Part shown: in pieces, positions 41,453 through 50,251 of the stretch
Numbering within the stretch: position 1 is the first letter of the stretch
Layout: every line of letters starts with the position of its first letter
Origin: Alphaproteobacteria bacterium
GTDB taxonomy: Bacteria; Pseudomonadota; Alphaproteobacteria; Thalassobaculales; Thalassobaculaceae
NCBI GenBank assembly: GCA_022822665.1
Contig: JAJEAR010000005.1
Coordinates: 80,195-144,194 of the forward strand
DNA: 64,000 bases
Direction of reading: 5' to 3'
Position numbers and translations under genes: made by a program
The notes under the pieces: model-generated
The model's input: only the letters and a program-made list of their open reading frames with translations
Database searches by the model: none
Told to the model about the DNA's origin: nothing

Positions 41453-43061
41453 AGTCCCTTTCCGCCGCCGCGTCGCTCACGAGGCTCGAAGCCAGGTCGG
41501 CGTCAATTGCCGCACGGTCCCGCTCGGCGGGCGGGAACAGTCCGCCGCCGCCCGGCGTCTGGAACGTCACCTCATCGCCCCGCGCCAGCACGGTCCGGGA
41601 CTTCGGCTCCAGCCGCTCGCCGTTCAACAGGTCGACGCCGGGTGCGCCGTCGCGCCCGCCATAGAGGCCGCGGGGCGGAAACCGTACGCGCTCGTGCCGG
41701 ATCGTCATGACGATCGGCGTCTCCGAGATCGAGCGGAAGCGGATCCGCTGGGCATTACCGCCCCGGAACCGCCCCGCGCCGCCTGTATCGGGCACGAAGG
41801 CCTTCTCGACGACCATCATCGGCGCCTGGTTTTCGAAGACCTCGGCCGGCTCGTTGGAGACGTTGGACGGAAAGCTCAGGCAACCGGGCCCGTCGCCCGT
41901 GGCCCGCGCCCCGTGGCCGCCGTTCATGAAGTACATCTTCACGAAATTGCCGCTGCCATCTGGCCGCGCGCCGGTGAAATAGACGTTCCAGAGAGGAGAG
42001 CCCGACTCGGCCACTGCGCGCTCCGGCGCCACCTGCGACAGCGCGCCGATCACCGCGGGCGGCACGTAGTGCCCGGAGAGATGCCGTCCCCAGACCGGCG
42101 CGGGCGGCGTCGAATTCAGCAGGCAGCCCTCCGGCGCCGAGATGCCGATCGGGCGGAGCGAGCCGGCATTGTTGGGAGCCTCCGGGTCGAGGAGGCACTT
42201 CACGGCATAGCGGGCGTAGGCCTGCGTGTAGTTCAGCACGCAATTGATCGGCCAACGCACCTGAGGCGACGTGCCGGCGAAATCGATGTCCATCCGGTCG
42301 CCCTCGATCGTCACCGAGCAGGCGATATGCAGAGGGCGGTCGAACCCGTCGGTATCGAACGCGTCCCGCCATGTCCCGTCCGGCAGTGCGGAGATGGCGC
42401 GGCGCATGCTCCGTTCGGAACGCTCGACGATCTCGTCGGCAACCGCCTCGAGATCCTCCAGCCCCTCGTCTTCCAGAAGGGCGGCCAGCTTCGCCGCACA
42501 GTCGGCATAGGCCGCGAACTGGGCGCGAATGTCGCCCAGGGTCTCGTCGGCCATGCGGAGGTTTTCCTTGAGGAAATCCACCACCACGCGGCTTTCCCGT
42601 CCACCCTCGACGATACGGCAGATCGGAATACAGAGCCCTTCCTCGAACCGGTCCCGAGCGGTCGGCGAGGGCGCGCCGCCGATATCGACCGTGTGGGCGG
42701 TGGAGGCGGCGAAGGCGACCAGGCGGCCGTCGCGGTGGATCGGATGCACCATGGATATGTCGTTCAGGTGCCCGGTCCCGATCCAGGGGTCGTTCGTGAT
42801 CGCCACATCGCCGGGCGCGAGGCTCCCGGCGGGGAACTTCGCCAGCACGGCTTCCAGCGTCCGGGGCAGCGTGCCCGTGAAGCTGGGGATCGAGCGCTTG
42901 GACTGGGCGATCAGGCGGCCGCGCGCATCGAACAGGCTGAAGGCCATGTCGTAATTGTCGCGCACCACGACCGAGAAGGCCGCGCGCAGGAAGGTCTCGG
43001 CCACCTGGTCGACCAGCCCCTCGATGCGCCGCCAGATCAGGCCGATGCGGATCGGGTCCAT
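41439..43061 (-). CDS. hyuB: Hydantoinase/oxoprolinase subunit B
   Basis: 540 residues from ATG 43061 (MDPIRIGLIWRRIEGLVDQ), the standard HyuB beginning. ETFLRAAFSVVVRDNYDMA, GDVAITNDPWIGTGHLNDI, VNFAGTSPQ-like DIDFAGTSPQVRWPIN and GGRDGAPGV are conserved. Forms the hydrolase complex with HyuA. ATGA overlap with the upstream aminotransferase stop and a 14-bp overlap with hyuA show a coupled operon. Confidence 0.93.
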   Translation of the reverse strand: MDPIRIGLIWRRIEGLVDQVAETFLRAAFSVVVRDNYDMAFSLFDARGRLIAQSKRSIPSFTGTLPRTLEAVLAKFPAGSLAPGDVAITNDPWIGTGHLNDISMVHPIHRDGRLVAFAASTAHTVDIGGAPSPTARDRFEEGLCIPICRIVEGGRESRVVVDFLKENLRMADETLGDIRAQFAAYADCAAKLAALLEDEGLEDLEAVADEIVERSERSMRRAISALPDGTWRDAFDTDGFDRPLHIACSVTIEGDRMDIDFAGTSPQVRWPINCVLNYTQAYARYAVKCLLDPEAPNNAGSLRPIGISAPEGCLLNSTPPAPVWGRHLSGHYVPPAVIGALSQVAPERAVAESGSPLWNVYFTGARPDGSGNFVKMYFMNGGHGARATGDGPGCLSFPSNVSNEPAEVFENQAPMMVVEKAFVPDTGGAGRFRGGNAQRIRFRSISETPIVMTIRHERVRFPPRGLYGGRDGAPGVDLLNGERLEPKSRTVLARGDEVTFQTPGGGGLFPPAERDRAAIDADLASSLVSDAAAERDYGRN

Positions 43062-43993
43062 CAACGACCGCCTTTCCAGACGGGTGTCAGCCAGTGGCTG
43101 TATTCGGCAACGCGGCCGCGGACGACCGCGTCGTAGCGGGCCTGCAGCCTGCGGGTTGCGGCTCCCGGGGCTCCATCGCCAACCGGTTTGCGGTCGATAC
43201 TGAGGATCGGCACGATCTCCTGGCCCGTGCCGCAGTAGAACGCCTCCTCGGCGATGTAGAGCTCGGTCCGGCCGATCGCGCGTTGGGTGACAGAGGGGCC
43301 GGCGTCTCCGGCGATCTCGATCAACGTACGCCGCGTGATGCTCTCGAGGATTCCGGCGGTGACCGGGGAAGTGATCCATTCGCCCTCGCGCATGACGAAG
43401 ATGCAGCCGCCCGGCCCCTCGCTGACGGTGCCGTCGCGGTTCAGGATGACGGCGGCGTTGAACCCGTTCCGCTTCGCCTCGAGCCCTGCGAGGCGGCTGT
43501 TCAGGTAGTTGGCCGACGCCTTGATCCGGGGCGGGCTGGCATCGTCCTCAATGCGCCGCCAGGTGCTGACGCAGAAGTGCATGCCATTCGTGAAGGACGG
43601 CGCCCGCCCGCGCGAACGGCAGACGATGGAGCTCGACGCCGGTCCGGTCGCCGTCATCTCGCCCCAGTCGTCCACATAGGCCTGAATGCGGATATAGCAG
43701 TCCTCGCGCATGCCGCAGGCCCGGATCAGGTCGATCGTCTGCGCGGTCAAGGCCCGGTCGTCCGGCGCGCCGTCTATTTCGACGATGCTGTTCGAGAAGT
43801 CGAGACGCGCCATGTGCTCCGCGATGCGGAACACGTAAAGCTCGCCGGCGTCGGCGTTCCAATATCCGCGCAACCCCTCGAAGGCGAGGACCGAGAAGGT
43901 CAGCCCCGGCGCCATGATTGAAACCTTTGCCTCGTCGAACGGCACGATCCGGCCGTTCACGGTGGCGTAGGGCGGGCGTTCGTGTCCGGTCAT
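43061..43993 (-). CDS. Class IV PLP aminotransferase (branched-chain/D-amino acid type)
   Basis: 310 residues. PLP-lysine Lys158 in PPRIKASANYLNSRLAG, substrate/cofactor segment AVILNRDGTVSEGPGGCIFV, and GITRRTLIEIA-like ILESITRRTLIEIAGD; opens with TVNGRIVPFDEAKVSIMAPG. Close to IlvE-like enzymes, but the EGPGGCIF motif differs from the common EGSGENIF. Probably deaminates the amino acid released by HyuAB (inference). Part of a minus-strand operon with the TTT transporter. Confidence 0.88.
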   Translation of the reverse strand: MTGHERPPYATVNGRIVPFDEAKVSIMAPGLTFSVLAFEGLRGYWNADAGELYVFRIAEHMARLDFSNSIVEIDGAPDDRALTAQTIDLIRACGMREDCYIRIQAYVDDWGEMTATGPASSSIVCRSRGRAPSFTNGMHFCVSTWRRIEDDASPPRIKASANYLNSRLAGLEAKRNGFNAAVILNRDGTVSEGPGGCIFVMREGEWITSPVTAGILESITRRTLIEIAGDAGPSVTQRAIGRTELYIAEEAFYCGTGQEIVPILSIDRKPVGDGAPGAATRRLQARYDAVVRGRVAEYSHWLTPVWKGGR

Positions 43994-44011
43994 CGTTTCG
44001 GTCCCGTTAGC

Positions 44012-45526
44012 TCAGGCACCGGTTCGTCCCGCCGGGCGCGACCGGCGCCGGCGCCAGAGGACGAAGCCGATTGCGCTGCCCATGATCGCAAGAAGCGCCA
44101 GAAAGGCCGGTCGCCTGAAGATGAACAGGATGTGCTCGTCATAGGTCGGCGCAAGGAGCAGCACCGTACGCAGGTTCTCCTCGAGCAAGGGCATCAGGAT
44201 GAACCCGATCAGGAGCGGCACGGGCGGGAAGCCGTGCCGCATCATCAGGTAGCCCGCGACCCCGAAGACGAAGACGAGCTGCACGTCGAAAAGCGATCCG
44301 CGCAGCGCGAAACTCCCCGCCGCCGCGATCGCCAGCACGCTTGCCAGCAACAGCCGACGCGGCACCGAAAAGGCGAACCGCGCGACGTGCAGCATGCCGA
44401 GGCCGATGGCGAGATTGATGAGATTGGCCAGGATCAGCGCCGCATAGATCGCGTAGATCGGAAGCGGGTTCTGCGAGAAGGCGAGCGGCCCGACATTGAC
44501 CCCCTGCACCATCAGGGCGCCCAGGATCAGCGCTGCCGCAATATCGCCGGGGATGCCGAAGGCCAGCAGCGGGATCAGGTTCGCGCCGGAAACGGCATTG
44601 TTCGCAGCCTCCGGTGCGGCCACGCCCTCAAGTGCGCCCTTGCCGAACTCCTCCGGCTTCCTGGAGGTCCGCCTCGCCTCGCCATAGGCGATGAAGGCGG
44701 CCACCGTCGAGCCGAGACCGGGCATCGCGCCGATCGCCGTGCCGATGGCGGACGAGCGGAAAAGGACCGGGATACAGCCCCGGAACTCGGGCCAGGATAC
44801 GCGGTTGTCCTCGCGCTTGCCGGAATAACGGGTCGCTTTCGAGGACAACTCCCTGTTCGACCCGCCCATCTGGCGGAACACTTCGGACACCGCGAGGAAA
44901 CCTATCAGCATCGGGATCAGGCCGATGCCCTCCTCAAGCTCGGGGTTGCCGAAGGTCAGCCGTTCGCTCGCGGTGATCGGGTCCAGCCCGATGATGCCGA
45001 TCATCACGCCGATCAGTGTCGCAACCAGCCCCTTCCAGACCGGCCGGCTGGACAGCATGCCGAGCGAACCGAGCGCCAGGAGGATCAGCAGCGTATATTC
45101 CGCCGGTCCGAACTTCAGTGCCACGAGAGCGAGGATGCTGGCGAAGAAAATCAGGCAGACATCGCTGAATGTGTCGCCGAAAACCGAGGCGTAGAGCGCC
45201 ATCTTGATGGCCTTCGCTCCCTTGCCGGCGCGCGCCAGCGGATAGCCGTCCAGCACCGTGGCCGACGCCGCGGGCGTTCCGGGCGTCCGGATCAGGATGG
45301 CGGTGACGCTGCTGCCGAACAGCGACCCCTTGAACATGCCGAGCAGCATGGGGATCCCGACCCAGGGGTCGAAGTAGAAGGAATAGGGGATCAGCAGGGC
45401 GACGGCCATCGACGCCGTCAGCCCCGGGATCGCGCCCAGGATCTGGCCTGCAACGACCCCCAGCACCACGGCGAGGAGGCTTTGCCAGGTGAGCGCAAGG
45501 CCGATTCCTTCGATGATCGTGTCCAT
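44012..45526 (-). CDS. tctA: Tripartite tricarboxylate transporter permease TctA
   Basis: 504 residues, the large 12-segment membrane subunit. Hallmarks GAIPGLTASMAVALLIPYSFYFDP and, in the second half, GAMPGLGSTVAAFIAYGEA plus EGVAAPEAANNAVSGANLIPLL, all strongly conserved in TctA. With TctB and the periplasmic TctC it drives ion-coupled uptake of a carboxylate. It begins 4 bp after TctB. Confidence 0.94.
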   Translation of the reverse strand: MDTIIEGIGLALTWQSLLAVVLGVVAGQILGAIPGLTASMAVALLIPYSFYFDPWVGIPMLLGMFKGSLFGSSVTAILIRTPGTPAASATVLDGYPLARAGKGAKAIKMALYASVFGDTFSDVCLIFFASILALVALKFGPAEYTLLILLALGSLGMLSSRPVWKGLVATLIGVMIGIIGLDPITASERLTFGNPELEEGIGLIPMLIGFLAVSEVFRQMGGSNRELSSKATRYSGKREDNRVSWPEFRGCIPVLFRSSAIGTAIGAMPGLGSTVAAFIAYGEARRTSRKPEEFGKGALEGVAAPEAANNAVSGANLIPLLAFGIPGDIAAALILGALMVQGVNVGPLAFSQNPLPIYAIYAALILANLINLAIGLGMLHVARFAFSVPRRLLLASVLAIAAAGSFALRGSLFDVQLVFVFGVAGYLMMRHGFPPVPLLIGFILMPLLEENLRTVLLLAPTYDEHILFIFRRPAFLALLAIMGSAIGFVLWRRRRSRPAGRTGA

Positions 45527-45530
45527 GCGC

Positions 45531-46037
45531 TCAACCGTCGAACAGTATGCCGGCCGGCAGCCGGATCGAGAAGATCCGGTCGAAAAGCAGCCAGATCAGC
45601 CCCACTACCGCAACCGGCTGGCCGACGAGATGGAGCCGGCGCCGCTCGCCCATCGCCGCCGTCAGCGCCAGAATCATGCAGGCCGCGCCAAGGTAATATC
45701 CGGCAAGCGGGACCAGGACGACCGCGAAGACGAACGCGATACCGATGCCGGCCGCGTTCCTGCGCCACGAGCCCGTCCCGGCCTCTCCGTTCCATGGCTC
45801 CTCGTCCGGCGCAGCGATTTCCCCGCCTGCCAGCACCCAGAGCAGCCGCACGCCCATGATGAGGGCCATCAGGATCGCCGCGGCGCGGGCCGAGAAGCTG
45901 GGCGGCAGGCCCCGGTCGAGGCCGAAACCTTCGGGGTCCTCGATCCCGTGGGGAATCGCGACGAAGTAGAAGGCGGCATCCGCCAGCAGCAACCCGCAGA
46001 GCAGCGCGATCTCGCCGCGGCGTGAATGCGTATCCAT
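45531..46037 (-). CDS. tctB: Tripartite tricarboxylate transporter small permease TctB
   Basis: 168 residues, about four to five membrane segments. FYFVAIPHGIEDPEGFGLDRGLPPSF is a TctB-like opening, and the C-terminus carries the hydrophobic VGLIWLLFDRIFSIRLPAGIL. TctB proteins are poorly conserved; placement between TctC and TctA supports the call. The start at 46037 (MDTHSRRGE) is preferred over 46082. Confidence 0.88.
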   Translation of the reverse strand: MDTHSRRGEIALLCGLLLADAAFYFVAIPHGIEDPEGFGLDRGLPPSFSARAAAILMALIMGVRLLWVLAGGEIAAPDEEPWNGEAGTGSWRRNAAGIGIAFVFAVVLVPLAGYYLGAACMILALTAAMGERRRLHLVGQPVAVVGLIWLLFDRIFSIRLPAGILFDG

Positions 46038-46083
46038 CGTCACGAGCCTGCCGTCCCTGCCGCGACAGGAGCCGTTCGGCAAG

Positions 46084-46112
46084 CCCGCTCCCGGATGGGT
46101 GACGGGAGCGGG
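46084..46112 (-). promoter_or_regulatory. Perfect stem-loop between tctC and tctB
   Basis: CCCGCTCCCG (46084-46093) and CGGGAGCGGG (46103-46112) form a perfect 10-bp stem with a 9-nt loop, 16 bp after the tctC stop on the minus strand. No T-run follows. It probably protects the binding-protein mRNA or attenuates transcription into tctBA. Confidence 0.55.
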
Positions 46113-46128
46113 GAAGCGGCCCGCGGCC

Positions 46129-47082
46129 TCACTTCATGCCGATCTCGGCGATGGTCTTCTTCGCGGCTTCGTAGTCCATCGTCACGATCTTGGTGAACTC
46201 GGCGCTGCCGGCGTGCTTCAGCGACCACTTGCGCTGCTCGGCCAGCTTCTGGAATTCGGGACTTGCCACTACCTTCGGCAAGACCTCGTCCCATTTGGCC
46301 AGCACTTCCCCGGGCAGGTTCGCCGGCCCGGCGAAGCCGAAGAAGATCGCCGGCGCGATCGGATATCCGGCTTCCGTCAGGGTCGGCGCGTCCGGGTTCA
46401 CCGGATTCCTGCCCGGCGTACCCTCGGCCAGGATACGGGTCTGGCCGTCGAGCGTGGCCTTGTTGCCCTCGGAGATCATCGCAAGGTCGATCGTGCCGCC
46501 CAGAAGCGCGGCCAGCACCTTCGAGCCGCCGCGGAAGGGCACGTAAGTCGCCGTCACGCCCTCTTTTCCGAACATCGCCTCGACCGCCACATGCGGGCCG
46601 CCCCGCTGGACGGAAGTCGACCAGCGCAGCTTGCCCGGATTGGCCTTCGCATAGGCGATGACGTCGGCGAGCGTCTTCCACTCGCTGTCCGCGCGCACGA
46701 TCAGCGGCTGGTTGCTCGAGACGATCTGGCCTACATAGCTCAGATCCTCGAGCGGGTGATAGGGCGCATCCATCATGTGCGGCCGGATGGTGATCGGACT
46801 GGTCGAGATGAAGGACAGGGTGTAGCCGTCCGCCTTCGCCTTGGCCGTCGCGCCGATGCCGATGGTGGCGCCCCCGCCCGTCTTGTTCTCGACATTGATC
46901 TGCACGCCCATCAGGTCACCGGCGAGTTTGGCGACGATCCGGGTCGCAGTATCGCCGCCGCCGCCCGCTGAGTAAGGGCAGATGAGCGTGATCGTCTTGC
47001 TGGGATAGCCGTCGGCAGCCGCGATCCCCAACATCGAGACGACGAGGGCGAACCCGCCAAGAACACTTGCAATGCGACGCAT
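46129..47082 (-). CDS. tctC: TctC/Bug family periplasmic solute-binding protein
   Basis: 317 residues with a signal peptide (MRRIASVLGGFALVVSMLGIAAA). YPSKTITLICPYSAGGGGDTATRIVA, GVQINVENKTGGGATIGI, WSTSVQRGGPHVAVEAMF and VPFRGGSKVLAALLGGTIDLAM are the Bug/TctC hallmarks. Binds a carboxylate or carbonyl ligand for TctAB. First gene of the operon, divergent from the LysR regulator. Confidence 0.94.
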   Translation of the reverse strand: MRRIASVLGGFALVVSMLGIAAADGYPSKTITLICPYSAGGGGDTATRIVAKLAGDLMGVQINVENKTGGGATIGIGATAKAKADGYTLSFISTSPITIRPHMMDAPYHPLEDLSYVGQIVSSNQPLIVRADSEWKTLADVIAYAKANPGKLRWSTSVQRGGPHVAVEAMFGKEGVTATYVPFRGGSKVLAALLGGTIDLAMISEGNKATLDGQTRILAEGTPGRNPVNPDAPTLTEAGYPIAPAIFFGFAGPANLPGEVLAKWDEVLPKVVASPEFQKLAEQRKWSLKHAGSAEFTKIVTMDYEAAKKTIAEIGMK

Positions 47083-47180
47083 GTCAGAACCTCCCTGATG
47101 GCCTTGTCGCCAGTTCGGCGGCGGTCCGACCGCCGTCCGTCAGCCAAGAGGTTATCGTTGCGCCGATCATGATGTAAAAT

Positions 47181-47196
47181 TCATTAGTGTCATTAG
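47181..47196. promoter_or_regulatory. Tandem TCATTAG repeats in the tctC-lysR gap
   Basis: TCATTAG at 47181-47187 and 47190-47196 with a 9-bp period, inside a locally AT-rich patch 39 bp before the LysR start. Candidate regulator or promoter site; no clean LysR T-N11-A palindrome was seen. Confidence 0.3.
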
Positions 47197-47234
47197 TTCA
47201 TGAGCAGACGTCATGCCAACGCAAGGCGGCGTAC

Positions 47235-48140
47235 ATGCCCCGAACCGGTGATCTGGAGGCCTTTCTGGCCGTCGCCGAGACCGGCAGCGTCACCCGTGCG
47301 TCGGAACGGCTGGGCCTTACCCAGTCGGGCGTGAGCCGCAAGATTGCCGGGCTTGAGGCGGCCCTCGGCTTCCGGCTCTTCGACCGGAACCGCGGTCGCG
47401 TCGCGCTGAACCGTCAGGGCCGGGCATTTGCGCCGCATGCAAGGCGGGTCGTGGACACGGTCGGAAACCTGCCGAGGATTGCCCGGGCCATCGGCGACGG
47501 CGCCTATGACCGCGTTCGGGTCGCAGCCACGAGCTCTGTGATGCACGGCCTTTTGCCGCCGGCCCTGAAGCGTTACCTCGACGAACGCCCCGACCTGCCG
47601 CCAAGCGCAACGATGCGGAGCCTGACAGAAATTCTGAACCTCGAGGCGGCGGACGCCTACGATCTGGTCATCGCGCCGCTGCCGATGCGTCCGCTCGCTT
47701 TCGAACCGGTGGCGGACTATCCGTTCAGCCTTGTCCTGGCCGCCTCGAAATCGCTACTCCCGCCGGATGTCAGCCCGGTCGGGGGAGTCTGGCCCGATCT
47801 GGAACGCTTCGCCGAACTGCCGTTCATCTCGCTCGACCCGTTCGCGTCATACCAGGAAAGCGTCGAGGCGGTGCTGGCCCGGTTGGACCTCGGCGTGCGC
47901 TATGTCGCCGAGACCACATCGGTCGTAACCGCCGCGCTGATGACACGGGCAGGCGTCGGTTGCGCCTTTCTCGACCCTTTCATCGCCGCCGCCCTGACCG
48001 GGCCGGAAGTCGTGACTGCCCGCACCAGGCCGGAGGTGCCGCATGCGTATGGCGCGCATGTCCCGCGCGGAGCCGAAGTTGCTCCGGAGGCAAGCCGGCT
48101 TCTTGCCGCGATAGACCGCGTTATAAGGGCCAATGTCTGA
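47235..48140 (+). CDS. LysR family transcriptional regulator
   Basis: 301 residues. N-terminal HTH (residues 4-62): DLEAFLAVAETGSVTRASERLGLTQSGVSRKIAGLEAALGFRLFDRNRGR; sensor domain follows. ATG 47235 with AAGGCGG upstream is preferred to an in-frame start at 47187 that would overlap the repeats. Divergent from tctC, so it likely controls the Tct-aminotransferase-Hyu-TPP operon. Confidence 0.92.
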   Translation: MPRTGDLEAFLAVAETGSVTRASERLGLTQSGVSRKIAGLEAALGFRLFDRNRGRVALNRQGRAFAPHARRVVDTVGNLPRIARAIGDGAYDRVRVAATSSVMHGLLPPALKRYLDERPDLPPSATMRSLTEILNLEAADAYDLVIAPLPMRPLAFEPVADYPFSLVLAASKSLLPPDVSPVGGVWPDLERFAELPFISLDPFASYQESVEAVLARLDLGVRYVAETTSVVTAALMTRAGVGCAFLDPFIAAALTGPEVVTARTRPEVPHAYGAHVPRGAEVAPEASRLLAAIDRVIRANV

Positions 48141-48300
48141 ACTGAATCATCTCGAGCCGCCGCTCGACCTATGTCGTCCGTGCGAACATTCCGGTCGGCT
48201 CGACGGGCTGACAAAGTCCTCGGTGCTGCACCGCCTTTCTTGCCGTCGTTGGCCCTCCGCTTTCCATAACGTAGAAGTGGACGAATTTGCTTGGAGAGGG

Positions 48301-48590
48301 TCAGGTGCCAGAGGTTCCAGTCGGGCGGCCAGAGCGGCCGGTAGGCGGCCGAGACATGCGGGCCCAACGCATCCAGCATCAGCTGCTCGTGATCGCCACG
48401 GACGACAAGGTCGAACCGCGCCGAAGGGTCGTGGCCCTCGATTCAGGCCTTCGCCTGGAAGCAGTCGGGGCCGGGGTCGACAGGGTCGCCGAGCAATAAC
48501 AGCCGATCGTCCGCGCCGACCGCCAGTTCGGCCAGCGCAAGGCGCAGCGTGGAAAGATCTAAGGAGTCGGCATTCCTCGTTGACACATGG
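48301..48590 (-). pseudogene. Decayed metallophosphatase (bis-nucleosyl tetraphosphatase/PPP type)
   Basis: One minus-strand frame gives LRLALAELAVGADDRLLLLG then DPVDPGPD, a TGA stop, then RFDLVVRGDHEQLMLDALGP. This is the PPP-family pattern GDxVDRGPD ... VRGNHE. The damage is visible: Arg of DRGPD is Pro, catalytic Asn of GNHE is Asp, an in-frame TGA separates the halves, and the N-terminal GDxHG and the C-terminal His motifs are missing. The stretch 48141-48300 before it has nothing recognisable. Confidence 0.65.
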
Positions 48591-48635
48591 CCTCTTGTGC
48601 CCCACTGGAAGGGCCGGCCTGTTGGCAAGGACGGA

Positions 48636-49091
48636 ATGATGACGCCGGGAAGTCGTTCGGTCCCGGATATTGCCGAACTGCAACCGGGGATTACCACCGG
48701 GCCCGGAACGCGCGGCGATGTCCGGCTGGTCGGCCAGCGCTGCGCCGCGTGCGGGACGCGCGCTTTTCCCGCGCGGTTGCGCTGCGTTTCCTGCTTTTCC
48801 GACAGCACCGAGCGGGTGGAATTGAGCCGCGTCGGCAAGGTCGATGCCTTCACCGTCGTCCGTCAGCCGCCACCGGGGTACCGCGGCCATGTGCCCTACG
48901 TCCTCGGCCAGGTCGTGTTCGACAATGACCTCGTCGCCCTGAGCCATCTGGTCGGCAAGCCCGTGGGAGACTGGCGGTGTGGCGATATCGTGGCAAGCTA
49001 CGCCTTCGAACTGCCGGTGGGCGCCGGCTCCGTGCCCCATCGGACCTTCGCCTTCTATCCTGCCTCCCCGCAGGATCTGGCGGAGGCGTGA
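48636..49091 (+). CDS. Zn-ribbon/OB-fold protein (DUF35 family)
   Basis: 151 residues. Rubredoxin-like Zn ribbon CAACGTRAFPARLRCVSC (two CXXC knuckles about 15 residues apart), then an OB-fold: VELSRVGKVDAFTVVRQPPPGY and PYVLGQVVFDNDLVALSHLVG. DUF35 proteins partner with SCP2-type thiolases and pass acyl-CoA; the thiolase follows after 25 bp, which fits. Start 48636 or 48639 after AAGGACGG. Confidence 0.87.
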   Translation: MMTPGSRSVPDIAELQPGITTGPGTRGDVRLVGQRCAACGTRAFPARLRCVSCFSDSTERVELSRVGKVDAFTVVRQPPPGYRGHVPYVLGQVVFDNDLVALSHLVGKPVGDWRCGDIVASYAFELPVGAGSVPHRTFAFYPASPQDLAEA

Positions 49092-49116
49092 GGCCCGGGA
49101 GCCCGGAGGGAAACAT

Positions 49117-50235
49117 ATGGCGCGCGCATTCGTGATCGGAATCGGCCTGACCGCATTCGGCCGCCACCCGGACCGGAGCGTGGAGGACCTCGCGGCGGAG
49201 GCGGTTGTCGCCGCCTGCGAGGATGCGGGTGTTGAGTGGCGCCGTGTCGAGCGGTTCTACGCTGCGCATGTTAACCAGGGCGTCTCCGCCGGCCAGCGCG
49301 TCATCAGGGAGGTCGGCCCCTCCGGCATCCCCGTCCTCAATATCGAAAACTGCTCGGCCGCGGCCTCGACGGCGGTGCGCGAGGCCAGCCTGGCCGTGCG
49401 CAGCGGCGAGATGGATCTGGTGGCCGTGTGCGGTTTCGAGAAGATGCAGCACGGCATGCTGCTCAACGTCCATCCCGAGGACAGCCCGGAGGTCGCCACG
49501 GGCGCCACCGTGCTGCCGATGCGCTTTGCGCTCATGGCGCAGAAGCATATGGACCGGTTCGACACGACGCTGGAGCAGATGGCGGGCGTATCGGTGAAGA
49601 ACAGGGCGCATGCGCGGCACAATGACAAGGCGCAGTTCCGCACGGAACTATCGCTCGAAGACGTGCTGGGGTCGCGCATGATCTGCGACCCGATCACGTT
49701 GTTCCAGTGCAGCCCGACGCCCGACGGGGCCGCCGCCGCGGTGATCTGCTCGGAGAGCTTCGCGGCCCGGCGCGGGAGGGGCCGTGCGGTCGAGCTGCGC
49801 GCAAGCGGGCTCGTGTCGGATATCGACGAGCAGGCCCATAATGTCTTTGATCTCGAAATGGTCCGCAGCAACGCCGCCGGCGTCTATGAGCGCGCCGGCA
49901 TCGGCCCCGGCGAACTGGATGTGGTCGAAACTCACGACTGTTTCTCCGTCGCCGAAATCATCGCCTGCGAGAAGCTCGGCCTCTGCCCCGAAGGCGAGGG
50001 CGGACCGTTGCTGGAATCGGGCGCGACCCGGCTGGGCGGGCGCATTCCGGTCAATCCGAGCGGCGGCCTGCTGGCCAAGGGCCACCCGCTGGGCGCAACC
50101 GGCCTCGGGCAGATCGCCGAAATCGTGACGCAGCTGCGCGGCGAAGCCGGAAAGCGCCAGGTGGAGGGAGCCAGGGTCGGCCTGACCTCGAACATGGGCA
50201 TGTGGTCGAGCCGCATCCACGTGCTGGGCGTCTGA
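49117..50235 (+). CDS. SCP2-type thiolase family protein
   Basis: 372 residues from ATG 49117 with GGAGGG. Seen: VLNIENCSAAASTAVREAS, where the Cys is the nucleophile, VAVCGFEKM, DVVETHDCFSVAEIIACEKLGLC, where the His region of lipid-transfer thiolases lies, and VNPSGGLLAKGHPLGATGLGQI with the catalytic GHP. Cleaves or forms a beta-keto acyl-CoA; these forms act on branched or cyclic side chains with a DUF35 partner, which is the upstream gene. Confidence 0.92.
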   Translation: MARAFVIGIGLTAFGRHPDRSVEDLAAEAVVAACEDAGVEWRRVERFYAAHVNQGVSAGQRVIREVGPSGIPVLNIENCSAAASTAVREASLAVRSGEMDLVAVCGFEKMQHGMLLNVHPEDSPEVATGATVLPMRFALMAQKHMDRFDTTLEQMAGVSVKNRAHARHNDKAQFRTELSLEDVLGSRMICDPITLFQCSPTPDGAAAAVICSESFAARRGRGRAVELRASGLVSDIDEQAHNVFDLEMVRSNAAGVYERAGIGPGELDVVETHDCFSVAEIIACEKLGLCPEGEGGPLLESGATRLGGRIPVNPSGGLLAKGHPLGATGLGQIAEIVTQLRGEAGKRQVEGARVGLTSNMGMWSSRIHVLGV

Positions 50236-50251
50236 CGGGGGAGGCTCCCGG

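Noticed and set aside
39485..43136. Two very long plus-strand frames opposite hyuA and hyuB
   Set aside because: They are antisense shadows of high-GC genes; their translations are low complexity, rich in Arg, Gly, Asp and His, and lack motifs.
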